Shown here one piece after another: positions 1-5,818 of a stretch of 6,908 bases of DNA. How positions within the stretch are numbered: the first letter of the stretch is position 1; the number at the start of each line of letters is the position of its first letter. The stretch covers positions 1-6,908 of the forward strand of contig JAHIZR010000168.1 in the NCBI GenBank assembly GCA_018814465.1. Direction: 5' to 3'. This DNA is from a bacterium (lineage in GTDB: Bacteria; Electryoneota; RPQS01). Below the pieces are notes generated by a model, which was not told where the DNA came from, did no database searches, and saw only the letters and a program-made list of their open reading frames with translations. A program made the position numbers and the translations under genes.

Positions 1-2
1 AT

Positions 3-278
3 CAACGATTCTTTGTCTGGAATACGCTTCCCTTTCATCCGCACCTGCCCGGTAAATATCTGTCGGTGCGCAATCCAAGATGGAGCGAAGTCAAGGAGTA
101 TCTGCCGCTGCTGGGGGAACTCATCACGATCCTGAAGCCGCAGCGGATTGCCGCTATCGGCAGAATCGCGGAGCGGGCAGTTACTGCGATTGACAAACAA
201 TGTATCTATATTCGTCATCCCTCCTACGGCGGTGTGAAGCTGTTCCGCGAAGGGATGGAAAAGATATTCAATAAATAA
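3..278 (+). CDS. Uracil-DNA glycosylase family protein, C-terminal part (5' end outside window)
   Basis: The reading frame is open from the left edge to TAA at 276-278 and gives about 91 residues; the true start lies upstream, so the in-frame GTG at 66 is not the start. The visible part begins QRFFVWNTLPFHPHLPG, continues with an NPRW segment, a helical stretch, an AAIGRIAERA segment and then IRHPSYGG near the end. In the uracil-DNA glycosylase superfamily the HPS tripeptide near the C-terminus is the DNA-intercalating motif 2, and the WN-PFHPH plus V/I-A-I/V-GR-A pattern is typical of small single-domain members. Such enzymes remove uracil from DNA in the cytoplasm, starting base excision repair. 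The catalytic motif 1 (N-terminal, GxDPY-like) is not in the window, so activity and the exact subfamily cannot be judged. The next gene starts at the base after the stop codon, which suggests a shared transcript. Confidence 0.72.
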   Translation, partial: QRFFVWNTLPFHPHLPGKYLSVRNPRWSEVKEYLPLLGELITILKPQRIAAIGRIAERAVTAIDKQCIYIRHPSYGGVKLFREGMEKIFNK

Positions 279-1097
279 ATGCACCCCATCCTTTTTGATT
301 TTGGCCCCTTTTCCCTGCACAGCTATGGCTTGATGATGGCGATAGCGTTTGCGTTGGGAATTTGGATTGCCACCCGCCGCGCCCCGCAGCGCGGTATCGA
401 AGCGAAATTCATTCTCGATATGGCCGTGCTGACGCTGATTTTCAGCTTAGTCGGAGCGCGCGCGACCTATGTGTTCACACATCTTGATGAGTTTCGCGGT
501 CACTGGATCGACACGATTTCGCCGATTCAGAGCGACGGCAAGATCGGCATCGCCGGACTGGTGCTGTTAGGCGGAGTCGTGGCGGGCTTTGCCGCCGCTT
601 ATGTGATAGCGAAGCGTAAGCGGGTCGGCTTTCTGACCATCACCGATATTCTGATTCCGTCGTTGGCATTGGGGATCGGGATCGGCAGAATCGGTTGTTT
701 CCTGAACGGCTGCTGTCCGGGATCTCCCGGCGAGTGTACTTGGTGTATGGTCTTCCCCGAAGAGAGCCTCACCGGATCGATCTATCCGCACATCCATGTG
801 CATCCCACACAGCTCTATGAAACCGTAGCCATGTTTTGTGTCTTCGGTTTCCTGCTTTGGTTCGACCGCAAACCGCGACCCTTGGGGATGCTGACCGGAT
901 TGTTTCTTGTGCTCTATGGAGTCTGGCGGTTTTATCTGGAGGGACTGCGCTGGTATGAGGAGGGCATGATCGTGACCAATATCGGCGATATGCGCATAAC
1001 TGTGTCAAGAGTGATTTCAGCAGCGATGGTCATCGCCGGAGTCTTTCTGTATCTGAAAGTCAAAAATAAGCCGCCTGTGGAGAAGATTAAGCCGTGA
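279..1097 (+). CDS. lgt: Prolipoprotein diacylglyceryl transferase (Lgt)
   Basis: Lgt transfers the diacylglyceryl group from phosphatidylglycerol to the lipobox cysteine of prolipoproteins in the inner membrane, the first step of lipoprotein maturation. The 272-residue protein is usual length and has about seven hydrophobic segments. Family marks are HSYGLM (residues 14-19), GARATYVF (59-66), the signature GRIGCFLNGCC (136-146), HPTQLYE (175-181) and WRFYLEGLR (216-224), with a basic C-terminus. The signature is the cysteine-containing form: where E. coli has GN and NGE, this protein has GC (C140) and NGCC (C145, C146), and a further C-x2-C pair follows at C153 and C156. The essential arginine equivalent to E. 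coli R143 is kept as R137. ATG follows directly on the stop of the upstream gene; no good Shine-Dalgarno sequence lies at the usual distance, so translation is probably coupled. Its end overlaps tmk. Confidence 0.96.
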   Translation: MHPILFDFGPFSLHSYGLMMAIAFALGIWIATRRAPQRGIEAKFILDMAVLTLIFSLVGARATYVFTHLDEFRGHWIDTISPIQSDGKIGIAGLVLLGGVVAGFAAAYVIAKRKRVGFLTITDILIPSLALGIGIGRIGCFLNGCCPGSPGECTWCMVFPEESLTGSIYPHIHVHPTQLYETVAMFCVFGFLLWFDRKPRPLGMLTGLFLVLYGVWRFYLEGLRWYEEGMIVTNIGDMRITVSRVISAAMVIAGVFLYLKVKNKPPVEKIKP

Positions 1098-1714
1098 GCC
1101 ATCTGATTACCTTCGAAGGCATTGACGGCTCCGGCAAGTCCACGCAAGTAACAAGGGTGGAAAAGTGGCTGCGCGAAGAAGGCTATGATGTGCTGCTTAC
1201 GCGCGAACCGGGCGGCTCGGAGTTGGGTGAAGCGATTCGTTCCATTTTGCTTGATCACAAATGGTCGATGATGCATGGCCGCACGGAATTTCTGCTTTAT
1301 TCCGCTTCGCGCGCGCAGATGGTAGAAGAGATCGTGAAGCCGCACCTCAAAAAACCGAACGGGATCGTACTGATCGATCGTTACGATGATTCTTCGACAG
1401 CCTATCAGGGCGGCGGACGGAAACTGGGAATCGACGCGGTGGAGACGGTCAATCATTTTGCCACGGATAATTTGACTCCCGATTTGACGTTTGTCTTAGA
1501 TGTGGACTGGGAAACATCACGCGCCCGCCTCTCGTCGAGTCGTACTGACCCGGACCGCTTGGAGAACAATCCCCGCGACTTTTTCGAGCGCACACGGCAG
1601 GCTTATCACGATCTTTGCACAAGATATCCTGATCGGATGCGGCTGATTGATGCAACTGAAAGCCCCGATGAGGTGTATAACAAGATAGTACTTCACTTGA
1701 ACAAATTGTTATAA
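1094..1714 (+). CDS. tmk: Thymidylate kinase (dTMP kinase)
   Basis: This cytoplasmic enzyme phosphorylates dTMP to dTDP with ATP, an essential step of dTTP synthesis. The 206-residue length is typical. The N-terminal P-loop is FEGIDGSGKST (residues 7-17), followed by TREPGGSELGEAIR (36-49), which carries the TREPGG nucleotide-kinase motif, then LLYSASRAQ (67-75), the DRY motif (95-97) in VLIDRYDDSSTAYQGGGR, and a LID region around SSSRTDPDRLE with the FFERTRQAY helix after it. The start is GTG at 1094, overlapping the lgt stop codon in a GTGA arrangement. A GGAG at 1079-1082 inside the end of lgt can serve as ribosome-binding site, although the spacing of about 11 bases is long. The overlap points to translational coupling with lgt. 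All expected motifs are present and there is no sign of damage. Confidence 0.97.
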   Translation: MSHLITFEGIDGSGKSTQVTRVEKWLREEGYDVLLTREPGGSELGEAIRSILLDHKWSMMHGRTEFLLYSASRAQMVEEIVKPHLKKPNGIVLIDRYDDSSTAYQGGGRKLGIDAVETVNHFATDNLTPDLTFVLDVDWETSRARLSSSRTDPDRLENNPRDFFERTRQAYHDLCTRYPDRMRLIDATESPDEVYNKIVLHLNKLL

Positions 1715-1717
1715 CAA
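1706..1717. repeat. 12-base perfect palindrome at the end of tmk
   Basis: TTGTTATAACAA is its own reverse complement and spans the tmk stop codon (TAA at 1712-1714). The preceding AACAA at 1700-1704 can also pair with the same TTGTT, giving three alternating arms AACAA, TTGTT and AACAA. It could be a protein-binding site ahead of the 1755 gene, or chance in an AT-rich gene end. There is no T tract, so it is not a normal terminator. Confidence 0.4.
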
Positions 1718-1754
1718 GGGTTCCGGATAAACTACAGACAGAAATGGGGTTAGC

Positions 1755-3101
1755 ATGCGGCATCTATTTGTTTTCTTTTTCGTTTGTCAGAGTGTGATCG
1801 CGGCAAACTGGGAAGGTGCTGAGTGGGAAATTCTTGCTGATACCGGATCGGAAATCAATGTACTTAGTGGTCTTCACTGCACAGGTGATACGCTGCATTT
1901 GATCTCATCCAGCGACCTGAATGATCATTATTTCAGGTGGACACCGTCGGGCTACCTTGAAGAGATCGCAATGCCTGAAGCGCTTGACGGTGAATGGTCA
2001 GCAATTAATTATGCATCGGTGGAGCGAACAACAATCGCTTTCATGTCCGAAACTGATTTGTGGCGTCATGAGGGTGGGCACTGGATTGCTGACGAACTGC
2101 CGGTAACGATGTCGAGGGGTTATAACGGGTTTTGTTATGACAGTTCAGGAGCCCTGCATCTGATGCAAGGCACATTCGGAAATGGAGTCTCTTATTACCG
2201 CCGGGGCGGAGATCGGCCGGATCGCGATGAGTATTTCACGAATGTTGCCTTTTTAGGTCACTCCAACTATGCGCCGCTGTTTTGCCCGACCGCCAATAAT
2301 GTCGCTTGGTTGGGAGGCGAATGGAATACTGACGAAAACAATACTCTGTTTAACATTGGTCTAAGGATATCCGAGGGAGAAGACGCTTTTCAGATCGGTT
2401 TGATATCGAATCTTGGACCCATCGGCCAACCACGCGCACACCTTTCAGCTTGGGGAGAGTGGATTGCCGGATATGCGCACTGGATAAACGGAGTGGTTTT
2501 AGGTATCGGACAAGGAACGGGGACGCCTGCCTTCTTCGGTCCGTTTCAAGCTTACATATTCCATTTTGAATTCTGCGACGATCCGGCTCTTCAGGAATTC
2601 GGAGTTGCCGGTCTCGACAACAGCGGCGGCAATTACCAGTTGCGAGTAGCCGGACCGCATATCCAGTTCGGCTACTGGCACGAACAGCTATCCATAGCAT
2701 CTCCGGCGACGAATACGGCACTGCACTACATGATTGATAGTGAAGGTTTCGGCCACGTATTTGTTGCACAAGACTCGATAATCTGGCATTATGGTCGGCC
2801 TGCGGACGAAGCAACGTGCGTCGATAGACCTGAAATCGCGAATGTTATCTCGCTGCAAGTATTCCCGAATCCGTTTAATGCGCAGACAGCGGTTCAATTT
2901 GATTTGCCGATGTCCTCGCCGGTAAAACTGACTGTGCACGATTTGTTAGGGCGGTTATCAACAACGCTTCTTGACGGCAGTATGCCTTCGGGAAATCATC
3001 GAATTCTCTTCGACGCGGATAATCTGAGCAGCGGCAGCTATTGGATTCACCTGGCTACTCCGGATCACACGGCAACACAACAATTGTTGCTGATTAAATA
3101 A
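1755..3101 (+). CDS. Secreted, probably beta-propeller protein with T9SS type A-like C-terminal sorting domain
   Basis: The 448-residue protein starts with a signal peptide: MRH, a hydrophobic core (residues 4-15) and likely cleavage after SVIA (17). The middle (about 20-350) is rich in aromatic residues, glycine and short strands. It contains spaced similar units: GDTLHLISS...HYFRW (44-62), DSSGALHLMQG...YYRRGG (129-152) and DSEGFGHVFVA...WHYGRP (328-349), the pattern D-x-x-G-x-L/V-H-L/V followed by an aromatic strand. Such spacing suggests blades of a beta-propeller, but no enzymatic family is recognised. The last 80 residues hold LQVFPNPFN (367-375), FDLP, VKLTVHDLLGR (390-400), SGSYWIHL (426-433) and end in LLLIK. 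This is the FlgD-Ig-like or type A sorting tail of type IX secretion cargo in FCB bacteria, so the product is probably exported and surface-attached or released. ATG at 1755 is preceded by GGGG (1746-1749). Substrate or function is unknown. Confidence 0.85.
   Translation: MRHLFVFFFVCQSVIAANWEGAEWEILADTGSEINVLSGLHCTGDTLHLISSSDLNDHYFRWTPSGYLEEIAMPEALDGEWSAINYASVERTTIAFMSETDLWRHEGGHWIADELPVTMSRGYNGFCYDSSGALHLMQGTFGNGVSYYRRGGDRPDRDEYFTNVAFLGHSNYAPLFCPTANNVAWLGGEWNTDENNTLFNIGLRISEGEDAFQIGLISNLGPIGQPRAHLSAWGEWIAGYAHWINGVVLGIGQGTGTPAFFGPFQAYIFHFEFCDDPALQEFGVAGLDNSGGNYQLRVAGPHIQFGYWHEQLSIASPATNTALHYMIDSEGFGHVFVAQDSIIWHYGRPADEATCVDRPEIANVISLQVFPNPFNAQTAVQFDLPMSSPVKLTVHDLLGRLSTTLLDGSMPSGNHRILFDADNLSSGSYWIHLATPDHTATQQLLLIK
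3078..3089. repeat. 12-base perfect palindrome at the end of the secreted-protein gene
   Basis: CAACAATTGTTG is self-complementary and codes for the last residues before the terminal lysine of the sorting domain. Its core AACAATTGTT resembles AACAAATTGTT at 1700-1710, at the other side of the same gene. The two copies may be coincidental because Gln-Leu and Asn-Lys-Leu-Leu codons give such strings. Confidence 0.35.
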
Positions 3102-3111
3102 TAAATATATC
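3084..3111 (+). promoter_or_regulatory. Possible promoter before the S41 peptidase gene
   Basis: TTGTTG (3084-3089) and TATATC (3106-3111) are separated by 16 bases of very AT-rich sequence, ahead of ATG 3133. Only a weak sigma-70-like resemblance is seen, and the -35 part lies in the end of the upstream gene. FCB bacteria may use different promoter consensus sequences, so this is a tentative call. Confidence 0.22.
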
Positions 3112-3132
3112 GTTTACTTGATCGGTTATATT

Positions 3133-4824
3133 ATGATACGACGACTGACATTTATAGGTACACTCTCGGCTTTGCTTGTCTTTATCCTGTTGAGTTGGGC
3201 GGACACCAAGCAAAGCGATGATGTTTACGAACAAATTCATCATAATGTGAATTTATTCGGCGATATTTACCGGGAGATCAGCCTCCGCTATGTCGATTCG
3301 GTGAATCCTGATGAATTCATGCGGGCGGGCATTGAGGGTATGCTCTCGACGCTCGATCCCTATACCGTGTTCATTCCCGAAGAGGATACGGAGGATCTCG
3401 ATGTGATTACCTTCGGCAAGTACGGAGGCGTGGGCATCGAGATCGGCGTGCGCGGCGACGATAAAGTGCTGACAGTAATCAGCGCCATGGACGATTCTCC
3501 GGCGCAGCGCGTGGGTATTCGCTCCGGTGATAAAATTATCGCGGTGGAAGATGAATCCACGAAGGGCATGACGACGCGTGAGGCATCAAGAGTGCTGCGC
3601 GGCGATCCGGGCACACAGGTCAAACTCACCATCGAGCGCATGGGCAGCCCGGAACCGATTGATTTCATGGTCACGCGGCAGTCGATTGATGTCAAGGATG
3701 TTCCCTACTCGGGATTCATTGAACCGGGCATGGGATATCTGAAACTGGCGCATTTCTCGACGCGCGCGCCGCAGGAAGTGGAAGCGGCGCTTGAAGACTT
3801 GAAGGCGGGCGGACTGGAAACTCTGATTCTGGATCTGCGGGGAAATCCCGGCGGCCTGTTAAGTGCGGCGGTTGGAGTTTTACAGAAGTTTCTGGATAAG
3901 GGCGAGATGGTGGTAACGACTCGCGGTCGCACCGAAGACGCCAACCGCGCCTTCCGTCTGGCTTCCAATCCCATTGCGGGGGATGTTCCGATTGTCGTGC
4001 TCGTGGATGGTGGATCGGCATCGGCCTCCGAAATTGTCGCCGGAGCGATTCAGGATCTGGATCGCGGCGTGTTAGTGGGCGAGCCGTCTTTCGGCAAGGG
4101 TCTCGTGCAGTCGGTGATAGCCTTTGAAACCGGCGAAGCGCTGAAAATGACGACCGCTAAATATTTCACTCCTTCGGGCCGACTGATTCAGAAGATTGAC
4201 TACTTCCGGGATGATCAGGGTGTTGTGGTTGAGGAACCTTCCGAAGTGCCGGACGAAACGTTCGCCACGCGCAATGGCCGTCCGGTCGAAGGCGGCGGCG
4301 GAATCGAGCCGGATATCGCGATTCCCACGCCCCAGCCGGGCGAATTGGGAGTCGAACTCTGGCGGCAGGGCACGTTCTTCGATTTCATCAACGACTATCG
4401 CGCCAAGCATCCCACGCTGACCGATGCCAAGATTACTGATGCGGCAGTTGGTGAATTCAAGACCTGGCTGCAGGATCGCGATTTCCATTACGATGTGGAC
4501 GGTCAGTCAGCGCTTACTTCATTGCGAGAAATCGTCACGGAGTTCAGCTTTGAGGACAGCACGGCATCGGATTTCGCTCATCTTGAAGAGATCTTAACGC
4601 AGGTGCGCGACCGCGACTTCGAAGGCGAACGGGAATTCATCCGCAAGAGTCTGGAAACCGAGCTGGCCAGCAGTCTTTGGGGATCGCGCGGCCGGATCGA
4701 AGCCAGCTTTGAGCATGATCCGCAAATCCTGAAAGCGATTGAGTTGTTAACCAACCAATCCGAATATTCCCACCTGCTCGCTGTCACCGACAGCAGCAAG
4801 ACCGAAGAGCCTGAAGATAAGTAA
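3133..4824 (+). CDS. ctpA: S41 family carboxy-terminal processing peptidase (CtpA/Prc type)
   Basis: This serine peptidase with a Ser-Lys dyad cleaves C-terminal tails of envelope proteins. From the ATG chosen here (563 residues) it has a hydrophobic segment at 6-23 (uncleaved anchor or signal peptide), a helical region with DPYTVF (75-80), a PDZ domain at about 96-185 (GGVGIEIG, then SPAQRVGIRSGDKI), the DLRGNPGG substrate-groove motif (234-241), the nucleophile region DGGSASASEI with Ser297, and EPSFGKGLVQ with general-base Lys322. The 25-residue Ser-Lys distance equals that of E. coli Prc S430-K455. A C-terminal extension of about 170 residues includes FFDFINDYRAKHP, as in long FCB homologues, and ends in an acidic tail. 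An in-frame TTG at 3118 would add five residues, but neither start has a clear Shine-Dalgarno sequence, so I prefer ATG. The gene ends eight bases before a strong terminator. Confidence 0.94.
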   Translation: MIRRLTFIGTLSALLVFILLSWADTKQSDDVYEQIHHNVNLFGDIYREISLRYVDSVNPDEFMRAGIEGMLSTLDPYTVFIPEEDTEDLDVITFGKYGGVGIEIGVRGDDKVLTVISAMDDSPAQRVGIRSGDKIIAVEDESTKGMTTREASRVLRGDPGTQVKLTIERMGSPEPIDFMVTRQSIDVKDVPYSGFIEPGMGYLKLAHFSTRAPQEVEAALEDLKAGGLETLILDLRGNPGGLLSAAVGVLQKFLDKGEMVVTTRGRTEDANRAFRLASNPIAGDVPIVVLVDGGSASASEIVAGAIQDLDRGVLVGEPSFGKGLVQSVIAFETGEALKMTTAKYFTPSGRLIQKIDYFRDDQGVVVEEPSEVPDETFATRNGRPVEGGGGIEPDIAIPTPQPGELGVELWRQGTFFDFINDYRAKHPTLTDAKITDAAVGEFKTWLQDRDFHYDVDGQSALTSLREIVTEFSFEDSTASDFAHLEEILTQVRDRDFEGEREFIRKSLETELASSLWGSRGRIEASFEHDPQILKAIELLTNQSEYSHLLAVTDSSKTEEPEDK

Positions 4825-4831
4825 ACATCAC

Positions 4832-4864
4832 GCGGGCAGGGAGCATTCCCTGCCCGCTTTTTTT
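4832..4864 (+). terminator. Strong rho-independent terminator after the S41 peptidase gene
   Basis: A perfect 11-base-pair, GC-rich stem (GCGGGCAGGGA at 4832-4842 paired with TCCCTGCCCGC at 4847-4857) with a four-base loop GCAT is followed directly by seven T residues (4858-4864). It starts eight bases after the TAA of the peptidase gene. It should end the transcript from the left and implies a separate promoter for the genes to the right, although only about 40 bases lie between the T tract and the next start codon. Confidence 0.95.
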
Positions 4865-4888
4865 CTGCGCTATTCATTCCTCATCCAA

Positions 4889-4908
4889 GCGAAGGAGAAC
4901 TCCTTTGC
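4889..4908 (+). promoter_or_regulatory. Strong ribosome-binding site within a self-complementary element at a TTG start
   Basis: AAGGAG (4892-4897) lies seven bases before TTG 4905, ideal spacing, and decides this start. The site is also the left arm of an inverted repeat: GCGAAGGAG (4889-4897) can pair with CTCCTTTGC (4900-4908) with one G-U wobble and a two-base centre. With the innermost pair open this gives an eight-pair stem closed by a GAAC loop. Both the Shine-Dalgarno sequence and the TTG codon would be inside the stem. The ribosome-binding role is well supported; any regulatory folding is inference. Confidence 0.75.
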
Positions 4909-5780
4909 GATTCCGCAAATTGAACTTACTTTTTCTGCTATCCTTTTCTCTGTTTGTCGTTGAGGCGACACTGGGAGCAGGACTTGACATTAGGATTCGC
5001 ACTGCTGCATGGGGTGGAAGCTGTGATCCCGGTCCAAATAGAATTATTGCAGGTTCAAATATCTATTTAATCTGTTACAATGACACTGACGACAGCAAGA
5101 GACCGCTTGAAGCGGGCTGGCCCGAAGGTTATACTCTTGAAGCGGCTCTTGACTATAAAAAAGGCGAAACGTTCTTCACTACTGTCGGACTTTTGGAGAG
5201 ACTGAATCCAACTCCGTACAAGACTACGTTAAACTTCGGATACGAAGCTTTGCTACAAGAGGATCCCGGATCAAATATTAATACGAGACAAAAAAACAGC
5301 AAAGCATTTGCGTTACATATTCCCGATGGCTTAGTTGGTCACACACTGACTTTTCGCGCACTCTATAATCACAGAGGACAGAATCTTGTCACCGGACCTT
5401 CACGAGCAATCAAGGTAATTGAACCTTGTGATGAGTATGACCAGGCTCGAATCGTGGCATCATGGATTTATGGTGCAACACATTCTCTTGACTATGATCG
5501 CGCGATCCATCTTGCTGATTCCATGATCGAAAATGGCTTGACAGATTTAGAAGGTTGGTATCATGCCAAAGTTGCTGCACAAGGATCGGGTAGAATAGAT
5601 AAATTAATGGACTATTATAGCTGTATGTGGGAGGATTACGGAGTGCTTGACACCGGCTTTGGAGAAGGCATTCGCATAAATCATGGTCCAAGAAATCCAG
5701 AGATGAAGCTCTACTATGAACAAACCATGGATAACCTGCGAGAGCTTCTCGCAAAACAGCAATCCGACTCCCTAAAGTAA
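4905..5780 (+). CDS. Secreted protein of unknown function, AT-rich gene
   Basis: I do not recognise this 291-residue protein. It begins with a signal peptide: MRFRKLN, hydrophobic core LLFLLSFSLFVV (8-19) and possible cleavage near ATLGA (21-25), so it is likely exported to the periplasm or beyond; there is no lipobox. Residues 26-173 look rich in beta strands (LDIRIRTAAWGG, NIYLICYND, TLTFRALYNHRG, SRAIKVIEPC), perhaps an Ig-like or jelly-roll fold. Residues 176-285 look helical, with a TPR-like run ARIVASWIYGATHSLDYDRA, IHLADSMIENG and a WYHAKVAAQ helix. Mature cysteines are C40, C57, C175 and C240. The start is TTG at 4905, supported by an ideal AAGGAG. The gene is visibly richer in A+T than its neighbours (sampled rows of 60 bases have about 33-40% GC, against 58% in a sampled row of the peptidase gene), which may mean acquisition or low constraint. 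It sits alone after a strong terminator. Confidence 0.82.
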   Translation: MRFRKLNLLFLLSFSLFVVEATLGAGLDIRIRTAAWGGSCDPGPNRIIAGSNIYLICYNDTDDSKRPLEAGWPEGYTLEAALDYKKGETFFTTVGLLERLNPTPYKTTLNFGYEALLQEDPGSNINTRQKNSKAFALHIPDGLVGHTLTFRALYNHRGQNLVTGPSRAIKVIEPCDEYDQARIVASWIYGATHSLDYDRAIHLADSMIENGLTDLEGWYHAKVAAQGSGRIDKLMDYYSCMWEDYGVLDTGFGEGIRINHGPRNPEMKLYYEQTMDNLRELLAKQQSDSLK

Positions 5781-5788
5781 ACCGAATA

Positions 5789-5810
5789 TCATACCTCATA
5801 ATTCATACCT
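5789..5810 (+). repeat. Direct repeat of TCATACCT between the unknown gene and the wall hydrolase
   Basis: TCATACCT occurs at 5789-5796 and again at 5803-5810, a period of 14 bases, within the 38-base intergenic gap. It is followed by a C tract (5812-5818) that abuts the ATG. No Shine-Dalgarno sequence is present in the gap. The repeat may be chance or a binding site; no promoter was recognised. Confidence 0.35.
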
Positions 5811-5818
5811 TCCCCCCC

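Noticed and set aside
66..278. GTG 66 as the start of a separate 70-residue protein
   Set aside because: The same frame is open to the left edge and its upstream residues (FVWNTLPFHPH) belong to the uracil-DNA glycosylase pattern, so it is an internal codon of a truncated gene.
932..1456. A 174-residue open frame on the minus strand across the lgt/tmk junction
   Set aside because: It lies antisense to two genes with complete family motifs, has no recognisable domain, and is a by-product of their codon use.
1715..1754. Intrinsic terminator between tmk and the secreted-protein gene
   Set aside because: The palindrome at 1706-1717 is AT-rich and lacks a following T run, so no terminator was called.
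2350..2814. A 154-residue open frame on the minus strand within the secreted-protein gene
   Set aside because: It is arginine-rich and low in recognisable structure, antisense to a gene with a signal peptide and sorting domain.
3118..3132. TTG 3118 as the start of the S41 peptidase
   Set aside because: It would only add MIGYI before the ATG at 3133 and has no Shine-Dalgarno sequence. ATG is the likelier codon, though the TTG cannot be fully excluded.
4072..4488. A 138-residue minus-strand open frame within the S41 peptidase gene
   Set aside because: The plus-strand gene has its full catalytic motifs here; the antisense frame has no domain or ribosome-binding support.
5812..5818. C7 tract as a phase-variation switch
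   Set aside because: Seven bases is short for slippage, it lies outside the coding region, and no promoter spacing is evident that it would change.
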